DNA of 5,624 nt from Planctomycetaceae bacterium (GTDB lineage Bacteria > Planctomycetota > Planctomycetia > Pirellulales > Thermoguttaceae), in NCBI GenBank assembly GCA_031278315.1, contig JAITKS010000385.1:1-5624 (forward strand). Reading direction: 5' to 3'. Both the position numbers and the translations under genes were made by a program. Position 1 is the stretch's first letter; each line of letters opens with the position of its first letter. Under the pieces are notes generated by a model. It saw only the letters and a list, made by a program, of their open reading frames with translations. It was not told the DNA's origin and searched no databases. Shown in pieces: positions 1 through 5,215 of the stretch.

Positions 1-57
1 AGAGAAAGAAGGTTTGTAATATTAGATTTTTCGTAATTTATCAACGGAATTTTTTTT

Positions 58-91
58 GACAAGATTACAGAATTACATGATTGACAGGATT
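58..91. repeat. Degenerate ACADGATT tandem array, four units
   Basis: Four octamers lie nearly end to end: ACAAGATT (59-66), ACAGAATT (67-74), ACATGATT (75-82) and ACAGGATT (84-91), with single G spacers before the first and last. Units differ at one or two positions. Short arrays of this style (ACAGGATT, ACATGATT) occur in spacers of several AT-rich environmental bacteria as I recall. No function is known to me. Confidence 0.65.
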
Positions 92-304
92 TTTAAATGA
101 TAAATTAAAAGAATCAAAAACGTGAAACCATCAATTAGTTGTTAGTGATTTGAATTTTATCGAGATTTACTTTTGCGATTCCCCCGCATTCCAATCTTTG
201 TGAAGTCTGATACAATTTTGCCCTTTGCTGTATGGTTGCGGCATGTTTTATGTTGGCTTTGTATGACGCAACTTTAACTTAAAAATCAACCAACACTCAA
301 ATTC

Positions 305-310
305 AAGGAG
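305..310 (+). promoter_or_regulatory. Shine-Dalgarno site of the DUF6807 gene
   Basis: AAGGAG lies 6 nt before the ATG at 317. This near-perfect site fixes the start codon and contrasts with rpiB and queC, which have none. Confidence 0.85.
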
Positions 311-316
311 AATAAA

Positions 317-1363
317 ATGAATCGCCGCGACTTTCTTAACACAACATTGATATTGGCAAGTTCGGGAATTGCTTTTGATAATTTATTTGCACAAGATAAA
401 CCAATATCACAATATATCGGTAACGGAGGCGAATTACCTCAAAAGCATCTTACCGTTTATCCTGATACACAAAACGGTAAACATCAACTTTATCAACTCT
501 GGATACGCGATAGCGAAAATACTATATTAACTTCTTACCGCGCACATAAGACTCAAAAGTATCCGTTCTTTTATCCTGTCGCTGGACCGCAAAGCGGATT
601 GTCGTTGACAACAGAATCAGGACGGCCTTGGCCGCACCATCGCTCCGTATTTTTCGGTGCCGACTCTGTAAACGGCGGAAATTATTGGCAAGATATTTTG
701 AGTAAAGGTCAAATTATTTCGCAAGGTCCAGCATTCGCTAAAGATGAAAAAGGAAAATACAAAATCAGCGGCACTCGTGTAGAAATTGTCGATAATTGTG
801 TTTGGACAAAACCTGAACAACCGCCTATTTTAGAAGACAAACGTAAATTTGTTGTACGTCTGATAGATAAAAATCGTTATGCAATAGATACGGAAATTGT
901 ACTCAAAGCGGTTACTGATAAAGTAGTTTTTAAGAAAACAAATCACGGTTTATTTGGAATTCGTTGTTCGCATGATATATCTGTACCCGGCGGCGGGAAG
1001 TTAATTAGTTCAAATGGAGATGTCGGCGAAAAAGATACAATCGGTAAAGCGGCAAAGTGGATGGCTTTTTTCGGCAAAAGACGCGGAACGGAATTGGTCG
1101 AAGGAATTGCTGTTTTTTGTCCGTCGAAAGCACCGCATCCAAAATTCGAAAATTGTAAATGGTTCACTCGTGATTATGGTAATTGCTCACCTTTCCCGAT
1201 GAATTTTTTCAACAAAGATGAAAATATTACTCTTGTCAAAGATGAAGAGTTAAAGTTGCAATATAGTGTTGTAGCGTTTACAGGTTCGCCGGAGGAAGCC
1301 GAACTAGACAAACTTTGGGAAGAGTTTGATAAAAGTTGCAGCGAAAAAATAGTTGTAGGCTGA
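317..1363 (+). CDS. Exported DUF6807 (PmoA-like) family protein
   Basis: A 348-residue protein of the DUF6807 family, often labelled 'methane oxygenase PmoA'. That label is misleading: it is not the membrane subunit of particulate methane monooxygenase, and its biochemical role is not established. The N-terminus carries NRRDFL (residues 2-7), a twin-arginine-like motif, then a short hydrophobic stretch to about residue 20 and a likely cleavage site after LFA (residue 25), so export by Tat or Sec is probable. Family hallmarks include RPWPHHRSVFFGADSVNG (103-120) followed by NYW, HGLFGIR (210-216) and a C-terminal WFTRDYGNCSPFPMNFF (282-298). The His- and Asp-rich motifs suggest a binding or catalytic pocket, which is inference. 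Start choice is supported by AAGGAG six bases upstream. It may be first in a run with rpiB 55 nt downstream, but no functional link is apparent. Related genes in Planctomycetota often sit near sugar-processing oxidoreductases, none of which is visible here. Confidence 0.85.
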   Translation: MNRRDFLNTTLILASSGIAFDNLFAQDKPISQYIGNGGELPQKHLTVYPDTQNGKHQLYQLWIRDSENTILTSYRAHKTQKYPFFYPVAGPQSGLSLTTESGRPWPHHRSVFFGADSVNGGNYWQDILSKGQIISQGPAFAKDEKGKYKISGTRVEIVDNCVWTKPEQPPILEDKRKFVVRLIDKNRYAIDTEIVLKAVTDKVVFKKTNHGLFGIRCSHDISVPGGGKLISSNGDVGEKDTIGKAAKWMAFFGKRRGTELVEGIAVFCPSKAPHPKFENCKWFTRDYGNCSPFPMNFFNKDENITLVKDEELKLQYSVVAFTGSPEEAELDKLWEEFDKSCSEKIVVG

Positions 1364-1394
1364 ACGTGGATAAATCTACAATTCAAGTGTGAAC

Positions 1395-1419
1395 AGTTAA
1401 ATAGTTAAATATCAGTTAA
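1395..1419 (+). repeat. Three AGTTAA copies at the rpiB start
   Basis: AGTTAA occurs at 1395-1400, 1403-1408 and 1414-1419. The last copy runs into the A of the rpiB ATG. They occupy the place where a Shine-Dalgarno would be expected and none is present. They could be chance in AT-rich DNA or a slippage product. Confidence 0.45.
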
Positions 1420-1886
1420 TGTTTTTAAAAATAGCAATAGGCAGTGATCATCATGGAGTAGCTATTCGCATAAAAATAGCAGAAACTCTTCATCGTGAGG
1501 GACATGATGTGGTCGAATATGGTCCGCCGATAGATAATCGCGATGCGGTCGATTATCCTGATGTTGCGGCTGATGTCGCAGATTTAGTTTGTAACGGTAA
1601 CGTTGATCGCGGAATTTTAATTTGCGGAACCGGAATCGGAATGTGTATTACAGCAAACAAATTTGCTGGTGTACGCTCTGCGCCAATTATAGATGAACTA
1701 CAAGCAGAATTAAGCAGACGGCATAACGATCTGAATGTCTTATGTTTATCAGCTGAAATGTTAAGCGAAGATATGATTTTTCGTATTATCGATATCTGGA
1801 TTAAAACGCCTTTCGACGGCGGACGGCATGAAAAACGAATCGAAAAAATCGAAAAAATCGAAAACGAATTAGGAATCTGCGGATAA
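1419..1886 (+). CDS. rpiB: Ribose-5-phosphate isomerase B
   Basis: A 155-residue cytosolic enzyme interconverting ribose 5-phosphate and ribulose 5-phosphate in the non-oxidative pentose phosphate pathway. The RpiB/LacAB fold is clear: IAIGSDHHG (5-13), VDYPDVA (44-50), the catalytic loop GILICGTGIGM (65-75) with the proton-transfer cysteine at Cys69, ANKFAGVR (79-86), and SRRHNDLNVLCLSA (99-112) with the ring-opening histidine at His102. The end carries GGRHEKRIEKIEKIEN, the usual RpiB tail lengthened by an IEK repeat encoded by a perfect 9-bp tandem repeat. Length is slightly above the usual 145-150. The similar LacA/LacB subunits of galactose-6-phosphate isomerase belong to the same superfamily, but the ICGTG loop and single-gene context favour RpiB. 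No Shine-Dalgarno precedes the ATG; the start is chosen because MFLKIAIGSDHH matches where the family begins. queC follows after 43 nt and is probably co-transcribed. Confidence 0.95.
   Translation: MFLKIAIGSDHHGVAIRIKIAETLHREGHDVVEYGPPIDNRDAVDYPDVAADVADLVCNGNVDRGILICGTGIGMCITANKFAGVRSAPIIDELQAELSRRHNDLNVLCLSAEMLSEDMIFRIIDIWIKTPFDGGRHEKRIEKIEKIENELGICG
1838..1864 (+). repeat. 9-bp microsatellite (AATCGAAAA x3) in the rpiB tail
   Basis: Three perfect tandem copies of AATCGAAAA lie in frame within rpiB and encode Ile-Glu-Lys, Ile-Glu-Lys, Ile-Glu-Asn near the C-terminus. A 9-bp unit keeps the reading frame whatever the copy number, so this is a likely site of tolerated slippage variation. Confidence 0.85.
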
Positions 1887-1929
1887 ATATACTCTTCGTA
1901 CTTTAAATTTATTTACAATTTTAAAAATT

Positions 1930-2610
1930 ATGAAACGAGCGGTAGTTCTTCTTTCCGGCGGTCTTGACTCTTCGACAGTTGCGGCAGTTGCGAGTTCAGA
2001 CGGATATGAAATTTTCGCTTTGACGATTGACTATAATCAACGTCATCGAATTGAAATCGAATCGGCAAAACGTGTAGTGAAATCAATTGGTGCAATTCAG
2101 CATGTAATATTGCCTTTAAACTTACGTCTTTTCGGGGGCAGTTCTTTGACTGACGATTGGGAAGTTACTAAAAACGTACCTGTCGATAAAATCGGTAATT
2201 CAATTCCGACATCATACGTTCCGGCTAGAAATATAATTTTTCTATCTGTAGCTTTTGCTTATGCTGAAACAATTCAGGCTGAAAAAATTTATATCGGTGT
2301 TTCGGCAATTGATTACAGCGGCTATCCTGATTGTCGTCCTGAATTTTTAACTGCTTTTGAAAACATGGCAAAACTTGCAACAAAGGTTGGAAACGAGGGC
2401 GGCAAAATTTCAATTGTTGCTCCTCTTGTCCATCTTGATAAAACTGCGGCGATAAAACTCGGTCTGAAGCTTGGTGTAGATTATTCGCTAACTCACACTT
2501 GTTACGATCCGGCTGATGACGGACTTGCGTGCGGAGTTTGTGAATCATGTTTGTTAAGATTACAGGCTTTCAAAAATGCAGGTATAAAAGACCCAATCAA
2601 ATATGCGTGA
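1930..2610 (+). CDS. queC: 7-cyano-7-deazaguanine (preQ0) synthase QueC
   Basis: A 226-residue ATP- and zinc-dependent enzyme that converts 7-carboxy-7-deazaguanine and ammonia to preQ0, the precursor of queuosine in tRNA wobble positions (and of 7-deazaguanine DNA changes in some organisms). The N-terminal PP-loop SGGLDSS (9-15) binds ATP. TIDYNQRHRIEI (32-43), SYVPARNIIF (95-104) and GVSAIDYSGYPDCRPEF (123-139) are QueC signatures. Four cysteines form the C-terminal zinc site: Cys191 in THTCYDP and Cys201, Cys204 and Cys207 in CGVCESC. Length and all key residues are intact. The leader of about 40 nt is almost pure A+T with no Shine-Dalgarno and is too short for a preQ1 riboswitch. No queD, queE or queF is visible. 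The gene probably shares a transcript with rpiB, 43 nt upstream. Because queuosine is inserted into tRNA-Asp and tRNA-Asn, there is a pathway-level link to aspS downstream. Confidence 0.96.
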   Translation: MKRAVVLLSGGLDSSTVAAVASSDGYEIFALTIDYNQRHRIEIESAKRVVKSIGAIQHVILPLNLRLFGGSSLTDDWEVTKNVPVDKIGNSIPTSYVPARNIIFLSVAFAYAETIQAEKIYIGVSAIDYSGYPDCRPEFLTAFENMAKLATKVGNEGGKISIVAPLVHLDKTAAIKLGLKLGVDYSLTHTCYDPADDGLACGVCESCLLRLQAFKNAGIKDPIKYA

Positions 2611-2717
2611 ATATACTATTATTCTGTTACACACCGTTAAAATAACTGGACTTTCCAAAAAAATTAAACTTAATTTCTTGTAAAATATCAGTGGAATTTG
2701 TACGGTCATCATTATAG

Positions 2718-2743
2718 GCAGCAATTATAAGCAGCAATTTTAA
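2718..2743. repeat. 13-bp tandem duplication
   Basis: GCAGCAATTATAA (2718-2730) is followed directly by GCAGCAATTTTAA (2731-2743), 12 of 13 identical. This looks like a simple slippage duplication. Confidence 0.75.
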
Positions 2744-2757
2744 GTATTAATCAAACC

Positions 2758-2778
2758 AGCCCCGAAAGGGCGATCAGA
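2758..2778 (+). repeat. REP-like hairpin A
   Basis: GCCCCGAAAGGGC (2759-2771) folds as a short hairpin, followed by GATCAG. It matches copy D (5077-5094) at 16 of 18 positions, with differences in the loop-closing base and one tail base. Same strand orientation as D by the polarity of the flanking CGAT. The shape (short GC-rich palindrome with a fixed one-sided tag, in a spacer) is that of REP elements; this is inference because only four copies are visible. Confidence 0.7.
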
Positions 2779-2804
2779 ATAATAGTGTACAGTGATTAAT
2801 GATT

Positions 2805-2840
2805 CGAATTTATATTCGGTTCTAATCTCCGCATGCGAAC
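2805..2840. repeat. Small hairpin CGAAT-TTAT-ATTCG and palindrome CGCATGCG
   Basis: CGAAT (2805-2809) and ATTCG (2814-2818) form a perfect 5-bp stem with a 4-nt loop. Just after it, CGCATGCG (2830-2837) is a perfect 8-bp palindrome, enclosed by GTTC (2819-2822 after shifting by wobble) and GAAC (2837-2840). These lie between REP-like hairpins A and B. Confidence 0.45.
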
Positions 2841-2842
2841 TG

Positions 2843-2856
2843 ACCACTAACCACTA
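2843..2856. repeat. 7-bp tandem duplication (ACCACTA x2)
   Basis: ACCACTA occurs twice in succession (2843-2849 and 2850-2856), flanked by TGACC on both sides (2841-2845 and 2861-2865). Confidence 0.6.
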
Positions 2857-2865
2857 ATATTGACC

Positions 2866-2920
2866 GTCCTTTCAGGGCGATTTTAATGAATACATGTTTA
2901 AAACAAATACCGAAATTCAA
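2866..2920 (+). repeat. REP-like element B with conserved tail
   Basis: The hairpin GTCCT-TTC-AGGGC (2866-2878, one G-T wobble) is followed by GATTTTA, then a 10-nt block ATGAATACAT (2886-2895), then a tail starting GTTTAAAAC (2896-2920). The whole unit except the 10-nt block matches the reverse complement of 4969-5013 (element C): 19 of 20 in the hairpin part and 23 of 25 in the tail. It therefore forms an inverted pair with C across aspS, with both tails facing the gene. Confidence 0.8.
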
Positions 2921-2951
2921 GTAAGAATAGTTTAAAATTAAGCTCGTTATT

Positions 2952-2986
2952 TTGGCGGGAGGTCAAGAAATCATACTATTTATAAT
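2952..2986 (+). promoter_or_regulatory. Candidate aspS promoter
   Basis: TTGGCG (2952-2957) is followed after 16 nt by TACTAT (2974-2979), and a perfect TATAAT sits at 2981-2986. The spacing suits the first pair; the perfect TATAAT lacks a good -35 at 17 nt. Position, about 120 nt upstream of aspS and after the REP-like element, is plausible. Sequence gazing alone in AT-rich DNA gives weak support. Confidence 0.3.
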
Positions 2987-3095
2987 TTAGAGTTTAGCGA
3001 TTCTTATGCGTAAAAAAGATGTTGCGGGTTAAGAGATCAAGTGTCTGTTTATTGAAAATTCAAAATCAAAAAGTGAACAATTATTTTATTTTAAA

Positions 3096-3101
3096 AAGGA
3101 G
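3096..3101 (+). promoter_or_regulatory. Shine-Dalgarno site that fixes the aspS GTG start
   Basis: AAGGAG ends 6 nt before the GTG at 3108. Together with the alignment of MLRTKTCGELR to the N-terminus of bacterial AspRS proteins this settles the non-ATG start. Confidence 0.88.
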
Positions 3102-3107
3102 TCAAAA

Positions 3108-4880
3108 GTGTTACGTACTAAAACGTGCGGAGAGTTACGAAAAGAAAATATTGGTGAGTTCGTTGAGCTTGCCGGATGGGTTAATGCGGTTCGCGATCAC
3201 AGCGGAATTTTATTTATAAGTTTGCGGGATCGTTATGGTGTTACTCAAATTGTATTCTCTCAAGGAGTCGGTAATGATCAAATAGAACTCGTGCGTTCTT
3301 TGCATCCGGAGGATGTAATTCGAGTTTCTGGTGTTGTACAATCTCGGCCGGATGGAATTGTCAACAAGACAATAGCAACGGGTGAAATAGAAATTCTATC
3401 TGAACGGATTGAGATTCTTAATCGATCTCAAATTCTTCCGTTTCAGCCGTCGTCTCCTGAAGTACCAACGGAGGAAACACGATTGAAATATCGTTATCTT
3501 GACTTGAGACGGTCAAAGATGCAAAGATCACTTGCTTTGAGGCATCGAATAACAAAAATAATGCGGGATTATTTTGATGAGCTTAATTTTGTTGAGATTG
3601 AGACTCCGATTCTTGGTAAAAGTACGCCTGAAGGTGCGCGTGATTATTTAGTTCCGAGTCGAATTTCGCTAGGTGAATTTTATGCGTTACCGCAGTCCCC
3701 GCAATTGTACAAGCAGATTCTGATGATTGCCGGTTACGACCGTTATTTTCAAATAGCACGTTGTTTCCGCGATGAAGATTTAAGAGCAGACAGACAACCT
3801 GAATTTACACAAATGGATCTTGAAATGTCGTTTGTAGAGATGGAAGACATTATTGAAACGATAAATGGTCTAATGGCTCGTCTGATGAGTGAAGTTTTAG
3901 GACGTGAATTAAAGCTGCCGATTCCGCAAATGACTTACGACGAAGCGATGGAACGTTTCGGACATGACGCTCCCGACCTAAGATTTGGAATGGAACTAAT
4001 TGATTTAACAGACATTGCAAAAAACGTAGATTTCCGTATCTTTCGAGAAGCTGCATTGTTAGAAAACGGCAAGGGTAGAGTTAGGGCAATAAATGCAAAG
4101 GGTGCCGCAGAAAAATTTTCTCGAAAGGATATTGATAATTTTAATAGCTGGGTGATTGAGCAATTTGGGGCAAAGGGTGTAGCGTGGTTTAAGGTTGGCA
4201 GCGACGGCAAACTGATTTCACCGATTACGAAAAATTTTAATGAAGAACAATTACGTCAGATTGCAGAGCGTCTTGGTGCAGAGCCCGGCGATTTTTTACT
4301 TTTCTCAGCTGATACTTTTGCAACAACGTGCAAAGTGTTGAATGGACTACGGAGACGATTAGCGGTAGTATTAAATTTGATTGATCCGGACGAAATAAAT
4401 TTGTGTTGGATAGTGAATTTTCCAATGTTTGATTGGGATGTTGAAGAGAAACGTTGGATAGCAATGCATCATCCGTTTACATCACCGTTAAAGAGTGACT
4501 TAAATTATATTGATACGGAGCCAGGTAAGATTCGGGCTGAGGCGTATGATTTAGTATTGAATGGATTTGAAATTGGCGGCGGAACGATTCGAATTCATGA
4601 TTCGCGGATTCAATCGCGTGTATTTGAGCTTTTGGGTTTATCGATGGAATTGGCGAGGGAGCAATTTGGTTTTTTGCTTGACGCGTTACAATTTGGCGCA
4701 CCGCCTCATGGCGGTATTGCGTTAGGGTTAGATAGACTAGTAATGTTATTTGCAGGATTAGATAATATAAGAGATTGTATAGCTTTCCCTAAAACAACCA
4801 AAGCAGCGGACCTAATGACAGGAGCACCAAGTACAGTAGCTATGAAACAACTTGATGAACTCGCAATAAAAATCAAATAG
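3108..4880 (+). CDS. aspS: Aspartyl-tRNA synthetase, probably non-discriminating
   Basis: A 590-residue class IIb aminoacyl-tRNA synthetase, of the usual bacterial length, charging tRNA-Asp with aspartate in the cytosol. The N-terminal OB-fold anticodon-binding domain covers about 1-105 (GWVNAVRDHSG at 23-33). The catalytic core follows: TRLKYRYLDLRR (124-135), TPEGARDYLVPSR (173-185), YALPQSPQLYKQ (192-203), motif 2 FRDEDLRADRQPEFTQ (220-235), the bacterial GAD insertion at roughly 290-420, and motif 3 GIALGLDRL (536-544). The C-terminus (KAADLMTGAPSTV) is typical. No key residue is missing. His31 and Gly83 fall where discriminating enzymes such as E. coli AspRS have Leu and Lys; from memory of work on the Pseudomonas enzyme, His and Gly here go with mischarging of tRNA-Asn for later amidation by GatCAB. 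That specificity is inference. Translation starts at GTG with a strong Shine-Dalgarno. The gene stands alone between two repeat-rich spacers. Confidence 0.97.
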   Translation: MLRTKTCGELRKENIGEFVELAGWVNAVRDHSGILFISLRDRYGVTQIVFSQGVGNDQIELVRSLHPEDVIRVSGVVQSRPDGIVNKTIATGEIEILSERIEILNRSQILPFQPSSPEVPTEETRLKYRYLDLRRSKMQRSLALRHRITKIMRDYFDELNFVEIETPILGKSTPEGARDYLVPSRISLGEFYALPQSPQLYKQILMIAGYDRYFQIARCFRDEDLRADRQPEFTQMDLEMSFVEMEDIIETINGLMARLMSEVLGRELKLPIPQMTYDEAMERFGHDAPDLRFGMELIDLTDIAKNVDFRIFREAALLENGKGRVRAINAKGAAEKFSRKDIDNFNSWVIEQFGAKGVAWFKVGSDGKLISPITKNFNEEQLRQIAERLGAEPGDFLLFSADTFATTCKVLNGLRRRLAVVLNLIDPDEINLCWIVNFPMFDWDVEEKRWIAMHHPFTSPLKSDLNYIDTEPGKIRAEAYDLVLNGFEIGGGTIRIHDSRIQSRVFELLGLSMELAREQFGFLLDALQFGAPPHGGIALGLDRLVMLFAGLDNIRDCIAFPKTTKAADLMTGAPSTVAMKQLDELAIKIK

Positions 4881-4923
4881 TATAAATAAAATTTGTTAGT
4901 ATAAAAAAAAATTGTTCTTTATG

Positions 4924-4945
4924 TTTTCTAAAAGTTTTCTAAAAG
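4924..4945. repeat. 11-bp tandem duplication (TTTTCTAAAAG x2)
   Basis: Two perfect copies, 4924-4934 and 4935-4945, followed by TTTAG. The unit is itself nearly palindromic (TTTT/AAAA), so weak stems can form, for example CTAAA (4928-4932) with TTTAG (4946-4950). It lies 44 nt after the aspS stop. Confidence 0.75.
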
Positions 4946-4968
4946 TTTAGTAATATACTTTTCACACT

Positions 4969-5013
4969 TTAAATTTCGGTATTCGTTTTAAACTAAAATC
5001 GCCCTGAAAGGGC
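4969..5013 (-). repeat. REP-like element C with conserved tail
   Basis: The hairpin GCCCT-GAA-AGGGC (5001-5013) has a perfect 5-bp stem and is preceded by TAAAATC and a tail (4969-4993) ending GTTTTAAAC. Read on the minus strand it matches element B without B's 10-nt block. Orientation is opposite to A, B and D. Confidence 0.8.
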
Positions 5014-5092
5014 AACAGGATTTTTTCCTGAATCGCCCGTCCCAGCGGGGCGGGTAAAAGTCCCCCCCTCCCCGAAGCCCTGAAAGGGCGAT
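4998..5092. repeat. GC-rich multi-hairpin cassette bounded by hairpins C and D
   Basis: The block starts ATCGCCCT and ends AGGGCGAT, so its ends are inverted repeats (13 of 16 positions). Inside are four successive stems: C (5001-5013), CAGGA/TCCTG (5016-5020/5026-5030), CCCGTCCC/GGGGCGGG (5036-5043/5047-5054, one T-G wobble, AGC loop) and D (5077-5089). A run of C (5062-5073) could pair with GGGGCGGG instead, giving an alternative fold. It is a GC-rich island in AT-rich DNA. The design resembles a small non-autonomous REP/MITE-type element; no transposase is in the window. Confidence 0.65.
5036..5054. repeat. Strong 8-bp GC hairpin inside the cassette
   Basis: CCCGTCCC (5036-5043), loop AGC (5044-5046), GGGGCGGG (5047-5054). 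Seven GC pairs and one T-G wobble make it the most stable stem in the window. It is followed by TAAAAG rather than a T run, so it is not a standard terminator on the plus strand. Confidence 0.75.
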
Positions 5093-5096
5093 CGGA
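5077..5096 (+). repeat. REP-like hairpin D
   Basis: GCCCT-GAA-AGGGC (5077-5089) followed by GATCGG. The hairpin is identical to C as read on the plus strand, but its flanking CGAT is on the other side, so it closes the cassette as an inverted end. It also matches copy A in the same orientation. Confidence 0.75.
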
Positions 5097-5139
5097 TATT
5101 GTCTCAAAATAGTGGTGAGTTCAAATTTATTTTTAGCCA

Positions 5140-5163
5140 ACCTTATTTTTCACCTTATTTTTC
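5140..5163. repeat. 12-bp tandem duplication (ACCTTATTTTTC x2)
   Basis: Two perfect copies, 5140-5151 and 5152-5163. Both begin with ACCTTATT, the motif that recurs at 5218, 5226 and, inverted, at 5252. Confidence 0.8.
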
Positions 5164-5215
5164 CGAACAAAACTATTCATCAAAAAACTTAGTAGCCAAT
5201 AAGATCACCACACAC

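Larger units (their letters stand above)
1..316. other. Non-coding leader upstream of the DUF6807 gene
   Basis: I find no convincing gene here. The stretch holds a degenerate octamer array (58-91), AT-rich DNA, and a possible weak inverted repeat GTTGCG (235-240) / CGCAAC (267-272) with a 26-nt loop. No good sigma-70 promoter pair stands out. TTGCTG (225-230) with TATGTT (249-254) at 18-nt spacing is the best I can see and is weak. The last part carries the ribosome binding site of the next gene. Confidence 0.6.
2611..3107. other. 497-nt spacer between queC and aspS, repeat-rich
   Basis: No supported gene. From left to right it holds an AT-only inverted repeat AAATTAA (2661-2667) / TTAATTT (2670-2676), a 13-bp tandem duplication (2718-2743), REP-like hairpin A (2759-2771), a small hairpin and a palindrome (2805-2840), a 7-bp duplication (2843-2856), REP-like element B with its tail (2866-2920), a candidate promoter (2952-2986), about 110 nt of possible aspS leader, and the aspS ribosome binding site. 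I see no clear rho-independent terminator for queC. Confidence 0.7.

Noticed and set aside
232..282. 16-codon ATG frame (MVAACFMLALYDATLT) upstream of the DUF6807 gene
   Set aside because: No ribosome binding site and too short to separate from chance.
1351..1383. Inverted repeat AGTTGTAG/CTACAATT at the end of the DUF6807 gene as terminator
   Set aside because: Short AT-rich stem with a G-T wobble, partly inside the coding region, not followed by a T run.
1887..1929. Possible preQ1 riboswitch before queC
   Set aside because: The gap is 43 nt of A/T-rich sequence with no C-rich loop or pseudoknot partner.
2225..2548. 107-residue minus-strand frame inside queC, and similar minus-strand frames inside aspS and the DUF6807 gene
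   Set aside because: All are antisense to well-supported genes and have no recognisable protein features.
2661..2676. AT-only inverted repeat AAATTAA/TTAATTT as queC terminator
   Set aside because: No GC pairs, a 2-nt loop and no T run after it; too weak to call.
2896..2937. GTTTAAAA repeated at 2896 and 2930, like the start of some CRISPR repeats
   Set aside because: Only two short copies 34 nt apart, no full-length repeat, no third unit, no cas genes.
3006..3032. Eight-codon ATG frame (MRKKDVAG) as an aspS leader peptide
   Set aside because: No Shine-Dalgarno, no Asp-codon run and no terminator/antiterminator pair after it.
3019..3219. 66-residue open frame overlapping the aspS start in another frame
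   Set aside because: It overlaps aspS out of frame, has no ribosome binding site, and its second half is a shadow of the aspS N-terminus.
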